DNA from: Nitrospirota bacterium
GTDB taxonomy: Bacteria; Nitrospirota; Thermodesulfovibrionia; Thermodesulfovibrionales; SM23-35
Assembly (NCBI GenBank): GCA_013388455.1
Contig: JACAFF010000001.1
Location: 1-64,000 of the forward strand
Length of the DNA stretch: 64,000 nt
Direction: 5' to 3'
Of the stretch, positions 42,604 through 51,121 are shown piece after piece (positions within the stretch are counted from its first letter, which is position 1; every line of letters starts with the position of its first letter). The notes beneath the pieces were generated by a model. That model was not told the origin of the DNA. It did not search any database and saw only the letters and a program-made list of their open reading frames with translations. Made by a program: the position numbers and the translations under genes.

Positions 42604-43444
42604 AAAGATTCTTGTTGCAATAGATGGCTCTGAATCGAGTAAGAATGCACTTAGACAGGCGATAAAGCTGGCAAATAGTGAAAAGTGCTGGATTACTGTT
42701 GTTTCAGTAATCCCGTCATACACAGGAGACCTTTCAGCTACATTTATCGGGGATATGAGAAAGGCTATGGCTGAGCCATGTGAAAAGGCACTTTCTGAAG
42801 CGCAAAATATAGCAAAATCTGAAAGGGTTTTAATAAAAACAGTTTGTGAAGAAGGAGAGATATACGAAAGGATTGTTGACCTTGCAGACGCAGAGAATTG
42901 CGATTTGATAGTACTTGGGAGAAAAGGTCTGTCAAAAATAGAAAGGGCCTTCATGGGAAGTGTAACAGCAAGGGTTATCGGACACAGCCAGAGAGATGTC
43001 CTTGTTGTTCCAGGGGGTTCTGCTATAGGATGGAAAACTATATTTCTCAACACCGATGGTTCGAAATATAGTGAAGCCGCAACAGAAAGTGCAATAAACT
43101 TTGCAAAGTCTTATGGCGGAGATTTAATGGTCCTTTCAGTAGTTGATGTAACCGAAGAGTTCATAACGCGTGCCCCTGGAATGCTTGAGGAACTGGTTAA
43201 GAAAGCAAAGGGATTTGTAGAAGACGTGAGAAAGAGGGCTGAGGAGTCTAATATTAAGACCACAACATATGTGAGAGAAGGTGAGGCTTACAGGGTAATA
43301 ACAGACCTTGCAAAGGAGAAAAAGGCTGATATTATCTTAATGGGAAGTCATGGAAGAACAGGTCTTAAAAGACTTCTCATGGGAAGTGTTACTGCAAAGG
43401 TTATAGGATATTCACCATGCCCTGTGCTTGTGGTTAAACCGTAG
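42590..43444 (+). CDS. Tandem universal stress protein (UspA x2)
   Basis: 284 residues in two Usp domains (KILVAIDGSESSKNALRQA and TIFLNTDGSKYSEAATES). Both keep the ATP-binding loop: GRKGLSKIERAFMGSV and GSHGRTGLKRLLMGSVTAKV. Tandem Usp proteins bind ATP and modulate stress survival. Overlaps the TauE gene end; last gene of the cluster, followed by a good terminator. Confidence 0.92.
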   Translation: MGKYRKILVAIDGSESSKNALRQAIKLANSEKCWITVVSVIPSYTGDLSATFIGDMRKAMAEPCEKALSEAQNIAKSERVLIKTVCEEGEIYERIVDLADAENCDLIVLGRKGLSKIERAFMGSVTARVIGHSQRDVLVVPGGSAIGWKTIFLNTDGSKYSEAATESAINFAKSYGGDLMVLSVVDVTEEFITRAPGMLEELVKKAKGFVEDVRKRAEESNIKTTTYVREGEAYRVITDLAKEKKADIILMGSHGRTGLKRLLMGSVTAKVIGYSPCPVLVVKP

Positions 43445-43465
43445 AGTTTTAATTATGAAACCTTT

Positions 43466-43497
43466 AAGCCCCTGAAAATCTATCAGGGGCTTTTTAT
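43466..43497 (+). terminator. Intrinsic terminator after the UspA gene
   Basis: AAGCCCCTGA (43466-43475) pairs perfectly with TCAGGGGCTT (43483-43492), seven-base loop, then TTTTTATTTT. Confidence 0.9.
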
Positions 43498-43644
43498 TTT
43501 GAAAAATTTTTTGGTTCTTCTTCCAAAAAGTTGATAAAAAATCGATATAAGTAGTAGGCATCGCTATCTTTTTTGGATAAAGTATTTTAGCTATCAAAAA
43601 AAAATATAGAGGAGGATAAGCAATGTCTTAGATACGTTTATTTC

Positions 43645-44070
43645 TCATAATTTTGAATTAGCAATGTCTTCAATTAATTTTTTTACCCTATCTTTTATTT
43701 CATCGCGTGCACGTCTAAATTCGTGCATTATATATTCTTCAGTCCCTAATGTCCCAACAGGGTCTTTGATAGGCCAATGAATTCTTTTAATATTAGGAGG
43801 AGTTGAAGGGCAATATTCTTCTGCATGAACGCAGAGTGTCACAATAATATCCATCTGATTTAGAAGTGAAACATCAATTGACTTTGATTTTTGTTTTGAT
43901 ATATCAATGTCAATTTCATTCATAACTGCCACTGCCCTTTTGTGAACGCCTGCTGATATCAGGCCAGCACTATAAACATCAATAGAACCTTTGCCGAATT
44001 CCTTTGCAAAGCCTTCTGCCATCTGACTCCTGCAAGAATTTGCTGTACAGAGAAACATTACTTTTTTCAT
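43645..44070 (-). CDS. arsC: Arsenate reductase, thioredoxin-coupled (ArsC/LMW phosphatase fold)
   Basis: 141 residues: active-site loop FLCTANSCRSQMAEG, resolving cysteines in VTLCVHAEEYCPSTPP, followed by HWPIKDPVG. This three-cysteine pattern marks thioredoxin-linked arsenate reductases of the low-molecular-weight phosphatase fold. It reduces arsenate to arsenite; no ArsB or ArsR is adjacent. A DsbD-type reductase gene lies 18 bases upstream and may share the operon. Confidence 0.9.
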   Translation of the reverse strand: MKKVMFLCTANSCRSQMAEGFAKEFGKGSIDVYSAGLISAGVHKRAVAVMNEIDIDISKQKSKSIDVSLLNQMDIIVTLCVHAEEYCPSTPPNIKRIHWPIKDPVGTLGTEEYIMHEFRRARDEIKDRVKKLIEDIANSKL

Positions 44071-44088
44071 AAGTGTAACAAGTAATGA

Positions 44089-45576
44089 TTATTTAAAATA
44101 TTTTAGTCTTTTTGTTAAAAAAACAATTATAACTGAAACAATTAGGGTCCCGAAAAGCAACATAATTGAAGCAGTCATGCTATTTAAAATTGAAGGATTT
44201 ATTAATAATATTCCCCCCAGACCTAACATCATGGTGCCGGATACAAGTTTTAAAATTCTTCCTTGCCATTCACTTAAATTTTTCCTACCGAGAGTGAGTG
44301 TTAATATAATAACGATGCTTAATAAAGGAACAATATAGATGGAGTTATAAAGAACAAGATAAGCATAATACAAGGGAATTGACAATTGATTTAATGTAAG
44401 TATTCTTGTAAAAACCATGGGGAATCCCGCAGTACAAAGTAATTCATATGAATTTGCTGCAATGGCAAGAATGGAAGCTCCTATTAGTATTGAAACAAGA
44501 GAGGATGACTTCAGTAATTTTCTCATACGATCAAAAAGTTTTGGTTTTGCAGTATCAGGTATGGTTAAAGATATGCCTTTTTTAAATAAGAAGAAGTCTT
44601 TTATATTGACTATTGCTATTAAAATTGCTGTAATTCCTGCTATTTTTGTGATAATACCTACTTGTCCCATGACAAGAAAAAGGTTCAGCCAGGCTGCCAT
44701 AAAGAGAAAGTATGTAAATCCGGAAAAAAAGACGAATATGCATCCTATTAAAAACATTTTTGCACGGGATTTCGCATGTATCAGAATTCCGAGAAGTGCA
44801 AAAAGCACGAAGAATGCACATGGATTAAAACTGTCAAGACCTGCTATTACAATAGTTATGACCGGAAGTGACATTTCTGTGATATTAAGATTACCCAGCC
44901 ATGGGATATAGACTGTTTTGCTGGTCTCTTTACATTCTAATTCTGTAGATTCACTTACTATGTCTGATTTTTCCACCCCTTTATTATGTTTTTTTATAGA
45001 TTCTTTTCCAGAGAGTATGACAGATGGCTCTACACATGGTTTTGATAAACAATTTTCAATAGCTTTAGCAATTTCTTTTTTAGACTGTTCGGAAAACCCG
45101 ACAAATGCCTTTTCACCAATGAATGTGACTGGGACCCCTGATGCCTGAAGGTAATACGCCTCAGCCATTTTTTTCAAGAGTGAGGCGTTTTTCTGACTAT
45201 ACCAGACCTCATAGTCTTTTATTTCAAGAGAAGGATATTTTTTTTTCATTTCATTGAGAAAGATTTTTTCAACTTTGCAATGAGGGCATCCGTCTCCCCA
45301 GAAAAAATAAAGTACTATTTTCCCTTGATTTGTAAGAATTGTATTAGGTATCTTTATTTTGCCTATATCTTTTTTCTCAAGAGGTTGTTTAGTAACATTT
45401 TGGGATGAGCTTTCTGATGTTATATGTGCCTCTATACATTCCTGAGATGTTTCTTCATCCTGTGAACAGACACCTTCCTGTTTAAAAATATCCAATGCTT
45501 GAAGAGGCGATTGAAACAGAAAAATTTGTAATATAAAGAAAAATAAAAAAGCTTTTAAGAATATATCTTTTATCAA
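44089..45576 (-). CDS. Thioredoxin domain fused to DsbD/CcdA-type membrane domain
   Basis: 495 residues. N-terminal signal/anchor helix, an extracytoplasmic thioredoxin-like domain with active site GDGCPHCKVEK and VPVTFIGEKAFVGF, a linker with extra cysteines (NCLSKPC), then a polytopic DsbD-like domain (FNPCAFFVLFALLG; ELLCTAGFPMVFT) carrying the paired membrane cysteines. It moves electrons from the cytoplasmic thioredoxin pool outward, for disulfide reduction or haem maturation, which suits the nearby c-type cytochromes. The order thioredoxin-then-membrane is the reverse of classical DsbD's C-terminal thioredoxin. Confidence 0.83.
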   Translation of the reverse strand: MIKDIFLKAFLFFFILQIFLFQSPLQALDIFKQEGVCSQDEETSQECIEAHITSESSSQNVTKQPLEKKDIGKIKIPNTILTNQGKIVLYFFWGDGCPHCKVEKIFLNEMKKKYPSLEIKDYEVWYSQKNASLLKKMAEAYYLQASGVPVTFIGEKAFVGFSEQSKKEIAKAIENCLSKPCVEPSVILSGKESIKKHNKGVEKSDIVSESTELECKETSKTVYIPWLGNLNITEMSLPVITIVIAGLDSFNPCAFFVLFALLGILIHAKSRAKMFLIGCIFVFFSGFTYFLFMAAWLNLFLVMGQVGIITKIAGITAILIAIVNIKDFFLFKKGISLTIPDTAKPKLFDRMRKLLKSSSLVSILIGASILAIAANSYELLCTAGFPMVFTRILTLNQLSIPLYYAYLVLYNSIYIVPLLSIVIILTLTLGRKNLSEWQGRILKLVSGTMMLGLGGILLINPSILNSMTASIMLLFGTLIVSVIIVFLTKRLKYFK

Positions 45577-45783
45577 TCGTATATCCTGAATTATTATAAA
45601 AAGATAGATTTACAATACTTAAAGGGAATTTTTCTCAGTATTTTTCTACAATAGTTAATTTAACATATTTAAATTTTTTTTGTAATTCTCAAGTTTTGGC
45701 TTTATTAATATTATTTAATAAATAAAAACTTGAATAAATTTTTCTATTTTATTATTATTAAATAAAAATCTGGAGGTTTGAAA

Positions 45784-46002
45784 GTGAAGGAAAAGGTAGA
45801 AGAAGTTCTCAAAAAGATAAGGGTGGGATTAGCAAGAGATGGTGGAGATATAGAGCTTGTTGAAATAAAAGACAAAGTTGTTTATGTAAAACTTAAAGGG
45901 GCATGTGGTTCATGCCCAATGTCAACATATACATTAAAAAACTGGGTAGAGGCTTATTTACGTAAAGAAATACCAGAAATTGTTTCAGTACAAGCTGTTT
46001 AA
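45784..46002 (+). CDS. NifU C-terminal domain protein (Nfu)
   Basis: 73-residue Nfu-type Fe-S carrier with LARDGGDIELVEIKDK and the cluster site GACGSCPMSTYTLKN. GTG at 45784 fits GGAGG (45772-45776); an in-frame TTG at 45778 overlaps the ribosome site. It delivers 4Fe-4S clusters. A long AT-rich region precedes it. Confidence 0.9.
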   Translation: MKEKVEEVLKKIRVGLARDGGDIELVEIKDKVVYVKLKGACGSCPMSTYTLKNWVEAYLRKEIPEIVSVQAV

Positions 46003-46033
46003 ATTAAAGAAAAAGAGGTTTGGAGAACAAAAT

Positions 46034-47191
46034 TTGTTTTTAAACCTCAAAAGAATTTATTTTATATTCTGTTTTTTTGTTTTATTGTCTTGTTATGTAT
46101 CTGTTTATACAGAAGCTTCCACTTATGTAAAAATAGAGAATATCCGATACTGGTCATCTTCTGATTACACGAGAGTAGTTATTGACCTTTCAGGAAATAT
46201 TGAGTTTTCACAAAATCGGATTTCTGACCCTGAAAGGCTTTATTTTGACTTCGCAAATACTGATATTGTAAAGGGTCTCAGAACTACATTTCAAATTGGA
46301 GACGGAGTTTTGAAAACGGTTAGAATAGGAAAGTTTAATCAAAATACCACAAGAGTAGTTCTTGATCTGGAGGAATTTAGAGATTTTAATGTTTTTGTTC
46401 TCGATAATCCTGTAAGGCTTGTTATTGATATTTATGGTAATGAAAAGGATGATGAACGTGTATTTGCTGTAAAAAGAAAAATTGTAATTGATCCCGGACA
46501 TGGAGGTCATGACCCAGGTGCGATTGGTCCTAACGGGCTTTATGAAAAGGATGTTGTTCTTGATATTGCATTTAGAATCAAAAAAATTCTTATGCAGGAC
46601 CCCATAAATGAAGTTTATCTTACCAGAGAAAACGATAAATATCTGTCGCTTGAAGAAAGGACAGCATTTGCAAACAAAAAGGGAGCTGATCTGTTCGTAT
46701 CCGTTCATGCAAATGCCAGCTCAAACAGACAGGCGAAAGGTATTGAGACATATTTACTCAACTGGACAGATGATGAAGAAGCAATGAAGGTTGCTGCGAG
46801 GGAAAATGCCATATCATTGAAAAAAATGAAGTCAATGTATAAGCAGATGGATACCGTGAAAGTAATTACCGATGACCTGATGAGGCAGAATAAGAGGGAT
46901 GAGTCGATAAAGCTTGCTCATTATATTCAAAAATCTCTCATAACAAATCTGGATGAAAGGCATAATCTCGGGGTTAAGCAGGCATTGTTTTATGTGCTTT
47001 TTGGTGCAAGAATGCCATCTGTCCTTGTTGAAGTTTCCTTTATCAGTAATATAGAAGAAGAAAAATTACTTTCGCAAGATTCATACAGAATGGAAATTGC
47101 TAAATCAATTTCTGAAGGTATTTTAACTTATTTCACGTCAATACCTGCAACACAAAAGGTTGCTGGATTGAAAAATAATAAACAAATTTAA
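46034..47191 (+). CDS. N-acetylmuramoyl-L-alanine amidase with AMIN domain (AmiC-like)
   Basis: Exported zinc amidase of about 385 residues. Signal helix (YFIFCFFVLLSCYVSVYTEA), AMIN domain (about 30-130) for septal targeting, and Amidase_3 catalytic domain with zinc ligands in VIDPGHGGHDPGA, GLYEKDVVLDIA and FVSVHANAS. It cleaves the stem peptide from peptidoglycan during division. The TTG at 46034 has GGAG eight bases upstream and gives a normal signal peptide; in-frame codons back to 45980 would overlap the Nfu gene. Confidence 0.88.
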   Translation: MFLNLKRIYFIFCFFVLLSCYVSVYTEASTYVKIENIRYWSSSDYTRVVIDLSGNIEFSQNRISDPERLYFDFANTDIVKGLRTTFQIGDGVLKTVRIGKFNQNTTRVVLDLEEFRDFNVFVLDNPVRLVIDIYGNEKDDERVFAVKRKIVIDPGHGGHDPGAIGPNGLYEKDVVLDIAFRIKKILMQDPINEVYLTRENDKYLSLEERTAFANKKGADLFVSVHANASSNRQAKGIETYLLNWTDDEEAMKVAARENAISLKKMKSMYKQMDTVKVITDDLMRQNKRDESIKLAHYIQKSLITNLDERHNLGVKQALFYVLFGARMPSVLVEVSFISNIEEEKLLSQDSYRMEIAKSISEGILTYFTSIPATQKVAGLKNNKQI

Positions 47192-47201
47192 AGGTAATTA
47201 A

Positions 47202-47774
47202 TTGCCTCTTGAAATAAAGATTTTTCTGTATGCTGTTCTTACTGTATATTTATTTTTAAATGATAATCTTATAATCTTTACAGTTATTTTTGTTGTCATG
47301 TCATTTTTTCTTATCAGAATTCCTTATCAGTATCTTAAGAAAGGATGGGTTCCAATTACACTTTTTCTTTCATTCACATTTTTAAGCAACATATTTTTTC
47401 AGAAAGGCAGAATTTTATACAAAATCGGCTCTTTCGTTATTACAGATGAAGGTTTACAGATGGCTTATATCAGGACAGTGAGGATCTTTATTATGATAGC
47501 AGGAGCAAAGATATTAACTTCAACAACACAACCTGAAGATTTTGTTAATGCTCTGGGAAATATATTTAAGCCTCTTGAGCGAATAGGGGTGCCTGTTCGA
47601 AAATTTTTCTTAACAATGGGACTCACAATTAAATATTTACCAATCATAAAAGATCAAATCGCAGAAAATTACCGAAAAAAAATAAAAAATGAACGTGTAG
47701 AGAGCTTCTGGAATCGTGCAAAGGTTTATCAAACATTTTATTGCCTTTTTTATAACAAGCATACAGAACCCTGA
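47202..47774 (+). CDS. ECF transporter T component (CbiQ/EcfT-like), probably frameshifted
   Basis: 190-residue membrane protein with about five helices: IKIFLYAVLTVYLFL, TAP region TSTTQPEDFVNALGNIFKPL and KFFLTMGLTIKYLPIIKDQI. EcfT proteins couple vitamin- or metal-binding S components to ECF ATPases, none visible here. The C-terminus after about residue 167 (KVYQTFYCLF...) does not look like the family. In another frame the text RASGIVQRFIKHFIAFFITS followed by IQNPERFYND fits the expected final helix and runs to TGA at 47816-47818. A one-base indel near 47700 is likely, natural or from assembly. Confidence 0.72.
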   Translation: MPLEIKIFLYAVLTVYLFLNDNLIIFTVIFVVMSFFLIRIPYQYLKKGWVPITLFLSFTFLSNIFFQKGRILYKIGSFVITDEGLQMAYIRTVRIFIMIAGAKILTSTTQPEDFVNALGNIFKPLERIGVPVRKFFLTMGLTIKYLPIIKDQIAENYRKKIKNERVESFWNRAKVYQTFYCLFYNKHTEP

Positions 47775-47785
47775 GAGATTTTACA

Positions 47786-49408
47786 ATGATAGAAAGACAG
47801 ATAAAAAAGAGAATTGATCTTCTTATTCATGGAGGTTTGATCTATGATGGAACAAACTCTGAACCTTATGAAGGAGATATTGGTATTTCAGAAGATACAA
47901 TTGTTTTTGTAAATAAGAAATCAAGAAAGAAAAATTTCATATCCAAATTCAATTGTTCTCAAACAATATACGCAAAAAATTATGTAGTATCTCCAGGTTT
48001 TATAGATACCCACGGGCATTCAGAATTTACCCTTCTCGCTGATCCACGTGCAGAAGGAAAACTGTGTCAGGGTGTCACAACCGAGATAAACGGTAATTGC
48101 GGTCTTTCTGCTGCTCCACTTTATGGAGAAGCCATAAAACAAAGAGAACATGACTTGAAAGAATTTGATATTAAGGAACGATGGTTAGATTTACGAGAGT
48201 ATCTTAATCTCCTCGAAAGAAGGAAAATACCTCTGAATTTTGCAACTCTCGTAGGTCATGGCAATATAAGGGCTAGCGTAATTGGGTATAAAGACAGGAA
48301 ACCTCTAAATAATGAATTAGAAAAAATGAAAACGCTTTTAAAAAAGACAATTTCGGAAGGTGCAATTGGTATTTCTACAGGACTTATCTATCCACCCGGG
48401 GTTTATGCAGATACTGAAGAATTAATAGAACTAACTAAATCCTGTAGAAATCACATATATACGACGCATATGAGAAGCGAGGGCGATAAATTGCTTGAAT
48501 CTATTCAGGAGACAATTCGCATAGGGCAGGAATCCATGATTAAGGTTCATATTTCACATATAAAGACTAGTGGAAGAAAGAATTGGCACAAAATAGACAG
48601 GATGATTGAAATTATAGAGGAAGGACGACAAAAGCAAATAAAGATAAGCTGTGACAGATATCCATATATCGCTTCATCTACTGATCTTGACTCAATTCTA
48701 CCTTCATGGGTTTTTGAAGGAGGTTTTGAAAAAGAACTTGAAAGACTGAAGAGTTCAGATATAAGAAATAAGATAAAAAAACAACTGACAACAGCCGATA
48801 ATAGTGATGTATTTTGGAAGAATATATATATTTCGAGTGTGTCAAAAGGAAAAAACAAATGGATGGAGGGTAAAAGTCTTTATTCAATTGCAAAGCACAG
48901 AAGTTTTGACCCTGTAGACATGTTATTTGAATTACTCATAGATGAGAAACTTAAGGTTGGTGCGATATTTTTCTCAATGGATGAGGCTAATCTTATAAGA
49001 TTACTTTCATTACCATATCTTACATTAGGAACAGATAGCTCTTCACGTTCAACTGATGGAATAACACGTAAAGGAAATCCTCATCCAAGGGGATTTGGTA
49101 CTTTTCCGAAGTTTCTGGGAAAGTATGTAAGAGACGAATCAATTATGAGCCTTAGTGAAGCCATCCATAAAATAACTCTATTACCTGCCCTGATATTCAA
49201 AATACACAAAAGGGGTATTTTGAAGAAAGGTGCATATGCAGATATAGTTATATTTGATGCCATGAAGATAAAAGACCGGGCAACTTTCGAAAAACCTTTC
49301 TTAAAACCAGAAGGAATTTATTATGTTATTGTTAACGGAGTTCCTGCTGTAAAAGATGGTGAAATAACAGGGAGTAGATCAGGAAGAATACTGAGAAACG
49401 GGAAATGA
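47786..49408 (+). CDS. N-acyl-D-amino-acid deacylase family amidohydrolase
   Basis: 540-residue zinc amidohydrolase: metal motif FIDTHGHSEF, the family motif INGNCGLSAAP, AIGISTGLIYPPG, THMRSEG, and the late Asp in LGTDSSSRST. D-aminoacylases hydrolyse N-acyl-D-amino acids or dipeptides. Here it fits with peptidoglycan turnover, given the amidase upstream and the C26 peptidase overlapping its stop by four bases (ATGA). Confidence 0.9.
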   Translation: MIERQIKKRIDLLIHGGLIYDGTNSEPYEGDIGISEDTIVFVNKKSRKKNFISKFNCSQTIYAKNYVVSPGFIDTHGHSEFTLLADPRAEGKLCQGVTTEINGNCGLSAAPLYGEAIKQREHDLKEFDIKERWLDLREYLNLLERRKIPLNFATLVGHGNIRASVIGYKDRKPLNNELEKMKTLLKKTISEGAIGISTGLIYPPGVYADTEELIELTKSCRNHIYTTHMRSEGDKLLESIQETIRIGQESMIKVHISHIKTSGRKNWHKIDRMIEIIEEGRQKQIKISCDRYPYIASSTDLDSILPSWVFEGGFEKELERLKSSDIRNKIKKQLTTADNSDVFWKNIYISSVSKGKNKWMEGKSLYSIAKHRSFDPVDMLFELLIDEKLKVGAIFFSMDEANLIRLLSLPYLTLGTDSSSRSTDGITRKGNPHPRGFGTFPKFLGKYVRDESIMSLSEAIHKITLLPALIFKIHKRGILKKGAYADIVIFDAMKIKDRATFEKPFLKPEGIYYVIVNGVPAVKDGEITGSRSGRILRNGK

Positions 49409-50085
49409 GATTAAACAGTGAAAGAAAACCTTTTATCGGAATTATAATAGAAAGCAGAACTGGTTATTATAGAATAAAAAATGATTATGCAGAAGCTATA
49501 ACAATGAATGGAGGAATTCCACTTTACCTGCCTCCAGTCAAAAAACCATCTCAGTATGCAGAAATCATAAGTGGCCTTATGATTCCCGGAGGTTATGATA
49601 TAGACCCTTTCTATTATCATGAGCCAACAATGACTGAAATGAAAGTTGTCTCAAGAGTAAGGAGTGATTTCGAAATTTCACTAATAAAGCAAATGATAGT
49701 TCTCGGTAAACCAATACTTGGAATTTGCTATGGTATGCAAATGCTCAATATATTCTTTGGAGGGACACTTTATCAGGATATTTCTTTTATGGATGGAGTA
49801 GAAATTAATCATAAAAAAGGGTATCATAATATTGTGATCACAGAAAACAGGTTTTTACAAAAAGGAATGTTTTCTGTAAACAGCACACATCATCAAGCAG
49901 TTAAAGACCTCGGAAAAGGTCTTATATCTTTTGCATATTCTCTTGATAATGTGATAGAAGCATTATATAAAAAAGACTATTCATTTCTTGTAGGAGTTCA
50001 ATGGCATCCAGAACGTCTTAAAAATAGCGACCTTTCACTTCAATTATTTCAAACTTTTATTGCGGCGGCTTATGACAGTAAATAG
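49405..50085 (+). CDS. Gamma-glutamyl hydrolase / class I glutamine amidotransferase (peptidase C26)
   Basis: 226 residues with the catalytic nucleophile in LGICYGMQMLN, oxyanion region MIPGGYDIDP and His-Glu in VGVQWHPERL. PuuD-like enzymes cleave gamma-glutamyl bonds. Clustered with an amidase and D-aminoacylase, so it probably degrades gamma-glutamyl cell-wall peptides; this is inferred. Confidence 0.88.
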   Translation: MRLNSERKPFIGIIIESRTGYYRIKNDYAEAITMNGGIPLYLPPVKKPSQYAEIISGLMIPGGYDIDPFYYHEPTMTEMKVVSRVRSDFEISLIKQMIVLGKPILGICYGMQMLNIFFGGTLYQDISFMDGVEINHKKGYHNIVITENRFLQKGMFSVNSTHHQAVKDLGKGLISFAYSLDNVIEALYKKDYSFLVGVQWHPERLKNSDLSLQLFQTFIAAAYDSK

Positions 50086-51121
50086 ATTTTATACAATTAC
50101 ATCTATTTTTTTAGTAACACTACTTGGATATCTGACATACAAAATACTTGACCCTTTTCTTAACTCAATCGCATGGGCTATTGTTTTTGCAATAGTATTT
50201 TATCCATTATACATATCTCTACTTAAATATATGAAATACAAATCACTTGCATCAGCAATGACTGTTTCAATAATAATTTTGATCATACTTGGTCCTTTTA
50301 CATATTTATCTTTTCTTCTTGTGGATGATATACGAAACTTTCTGGAAGGTTTAAATTCCGGAACGTTTGAATCTCTCAAAAACATCTTAACTAATTCAAA
50401 AATATCTCAGATTGTAGACGGGATACAGAGTAATCTTGGGATGGAAGGTGTTGATTTTGGCAAGATTATCACAGAGAACATTAAAAAAATAGGGCATGAA
50501 ATCGTAATGAGATTATCATCAAGTCTGAAAAATGTTACTATAGTCTTCCTGAATTTTATCTTCATGCTTTTTGCAGTATTTTTTTTCCTAAGAGACGGAC
50601 CGGGCTTTTTGTCGAGAATCAGGGATTACCTACCTTTTCCTGATGAGGACAAGAACAGGTTGATATCAAAGGTAAAGGACATGATTATATCTACTGTTTA
50701 TGGCGGGGTTGTTGTTGCTCTTGTTCAGGGCTTAATAGGTGGTATAACGTTTTATTTGCTCGGAATCCCATCTGCTGTCCTCTGGGGGGCAGCTATTTCT
50801 GTGATGTCCTTTTTACCGATGCTTGGAACATTTTCAGTATGGGGTCCAATGACAGGATATCTATTTATTCAAGGTCTTTATGGGAAAGGTATTATACTTT
50901 TAATAGTAGGTTCTCTTGGGATCAGCATGGTAGACAATATATTAAAACCTATTATTATAAGTGGAAGAACAAAAATGCCTACTCTTGCTGTCTTTTTCAG
51001 TGTGCTTGGAGGTATCAAAATTTTTGGTTTCATAGGTTTTATTATGGGCCCTTTAGTTCTTGCCCTTTTTATTTCTGTCTTTGAAATATTCAGACATATA
51101 GAAGGAGGGGAAAATGCTTAG
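50072..51121 (+). CDS. AI-2E family transporter (PerM/YdiK-like)
   Basis: Membrane protein of about 349 residues with the family's N-terminal helices (KILDPFLNSIAWAIVFAIVF), a large loop and a C-terminal block of helices (GVVVALVQGLIGGITFYLLG, ATLAVFFSVLGGIKIFGF-like segment). Members export AI-2, sodium/proton or unknown solutes. ATG at 50072 (MTVNRFY) preferred; overlaps the upstream gene end by 14 bases and the next start by 8. Confidence 0.88.
   Translation: MTVNRFYTITSIFLVTLLGYLTYKILDPFLNSIAWAIVFAIVFYPLYISLLKYMKYKSLASAMTVSIIILIILGPFTYLSFLLVDDIRNFLEGLNSGTFESLKNILTNSKISQIVDGIQSNLGMEGVDFGKIITENIKKIGHEIVMRLSSSLKNVTIVFLNFIFMLFAVFFFLRDGPGFLSRIRDYLPFPDEDKNRLISKVKDMIISTVYGGVVVALVQGLIGGITFYLLGIPSAVLWGAAISVMSFLPMLGTFSVWGPMTGYLFIQGLYGKGIILLIVGSLGISMVDNILKPIIISGRTKMPTLAVFFSVLGGIKIFGFIGFIMGPLVLALFISVFEIFRHIEGGENA

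Noticed and set aside
44417-44911. A 164-residue plus-strand reading frame within the DsbD-type gene
   Set aside because: It is the complement of membrane-helix codons in a gene with clear CPHC and DsbD motifs.
48580-48600. Sigma-54 promoter TTGGCACAAAATAGACA
   Set aside because: Inside the D-aminoacylase coding sequence and the -12 element is absent.
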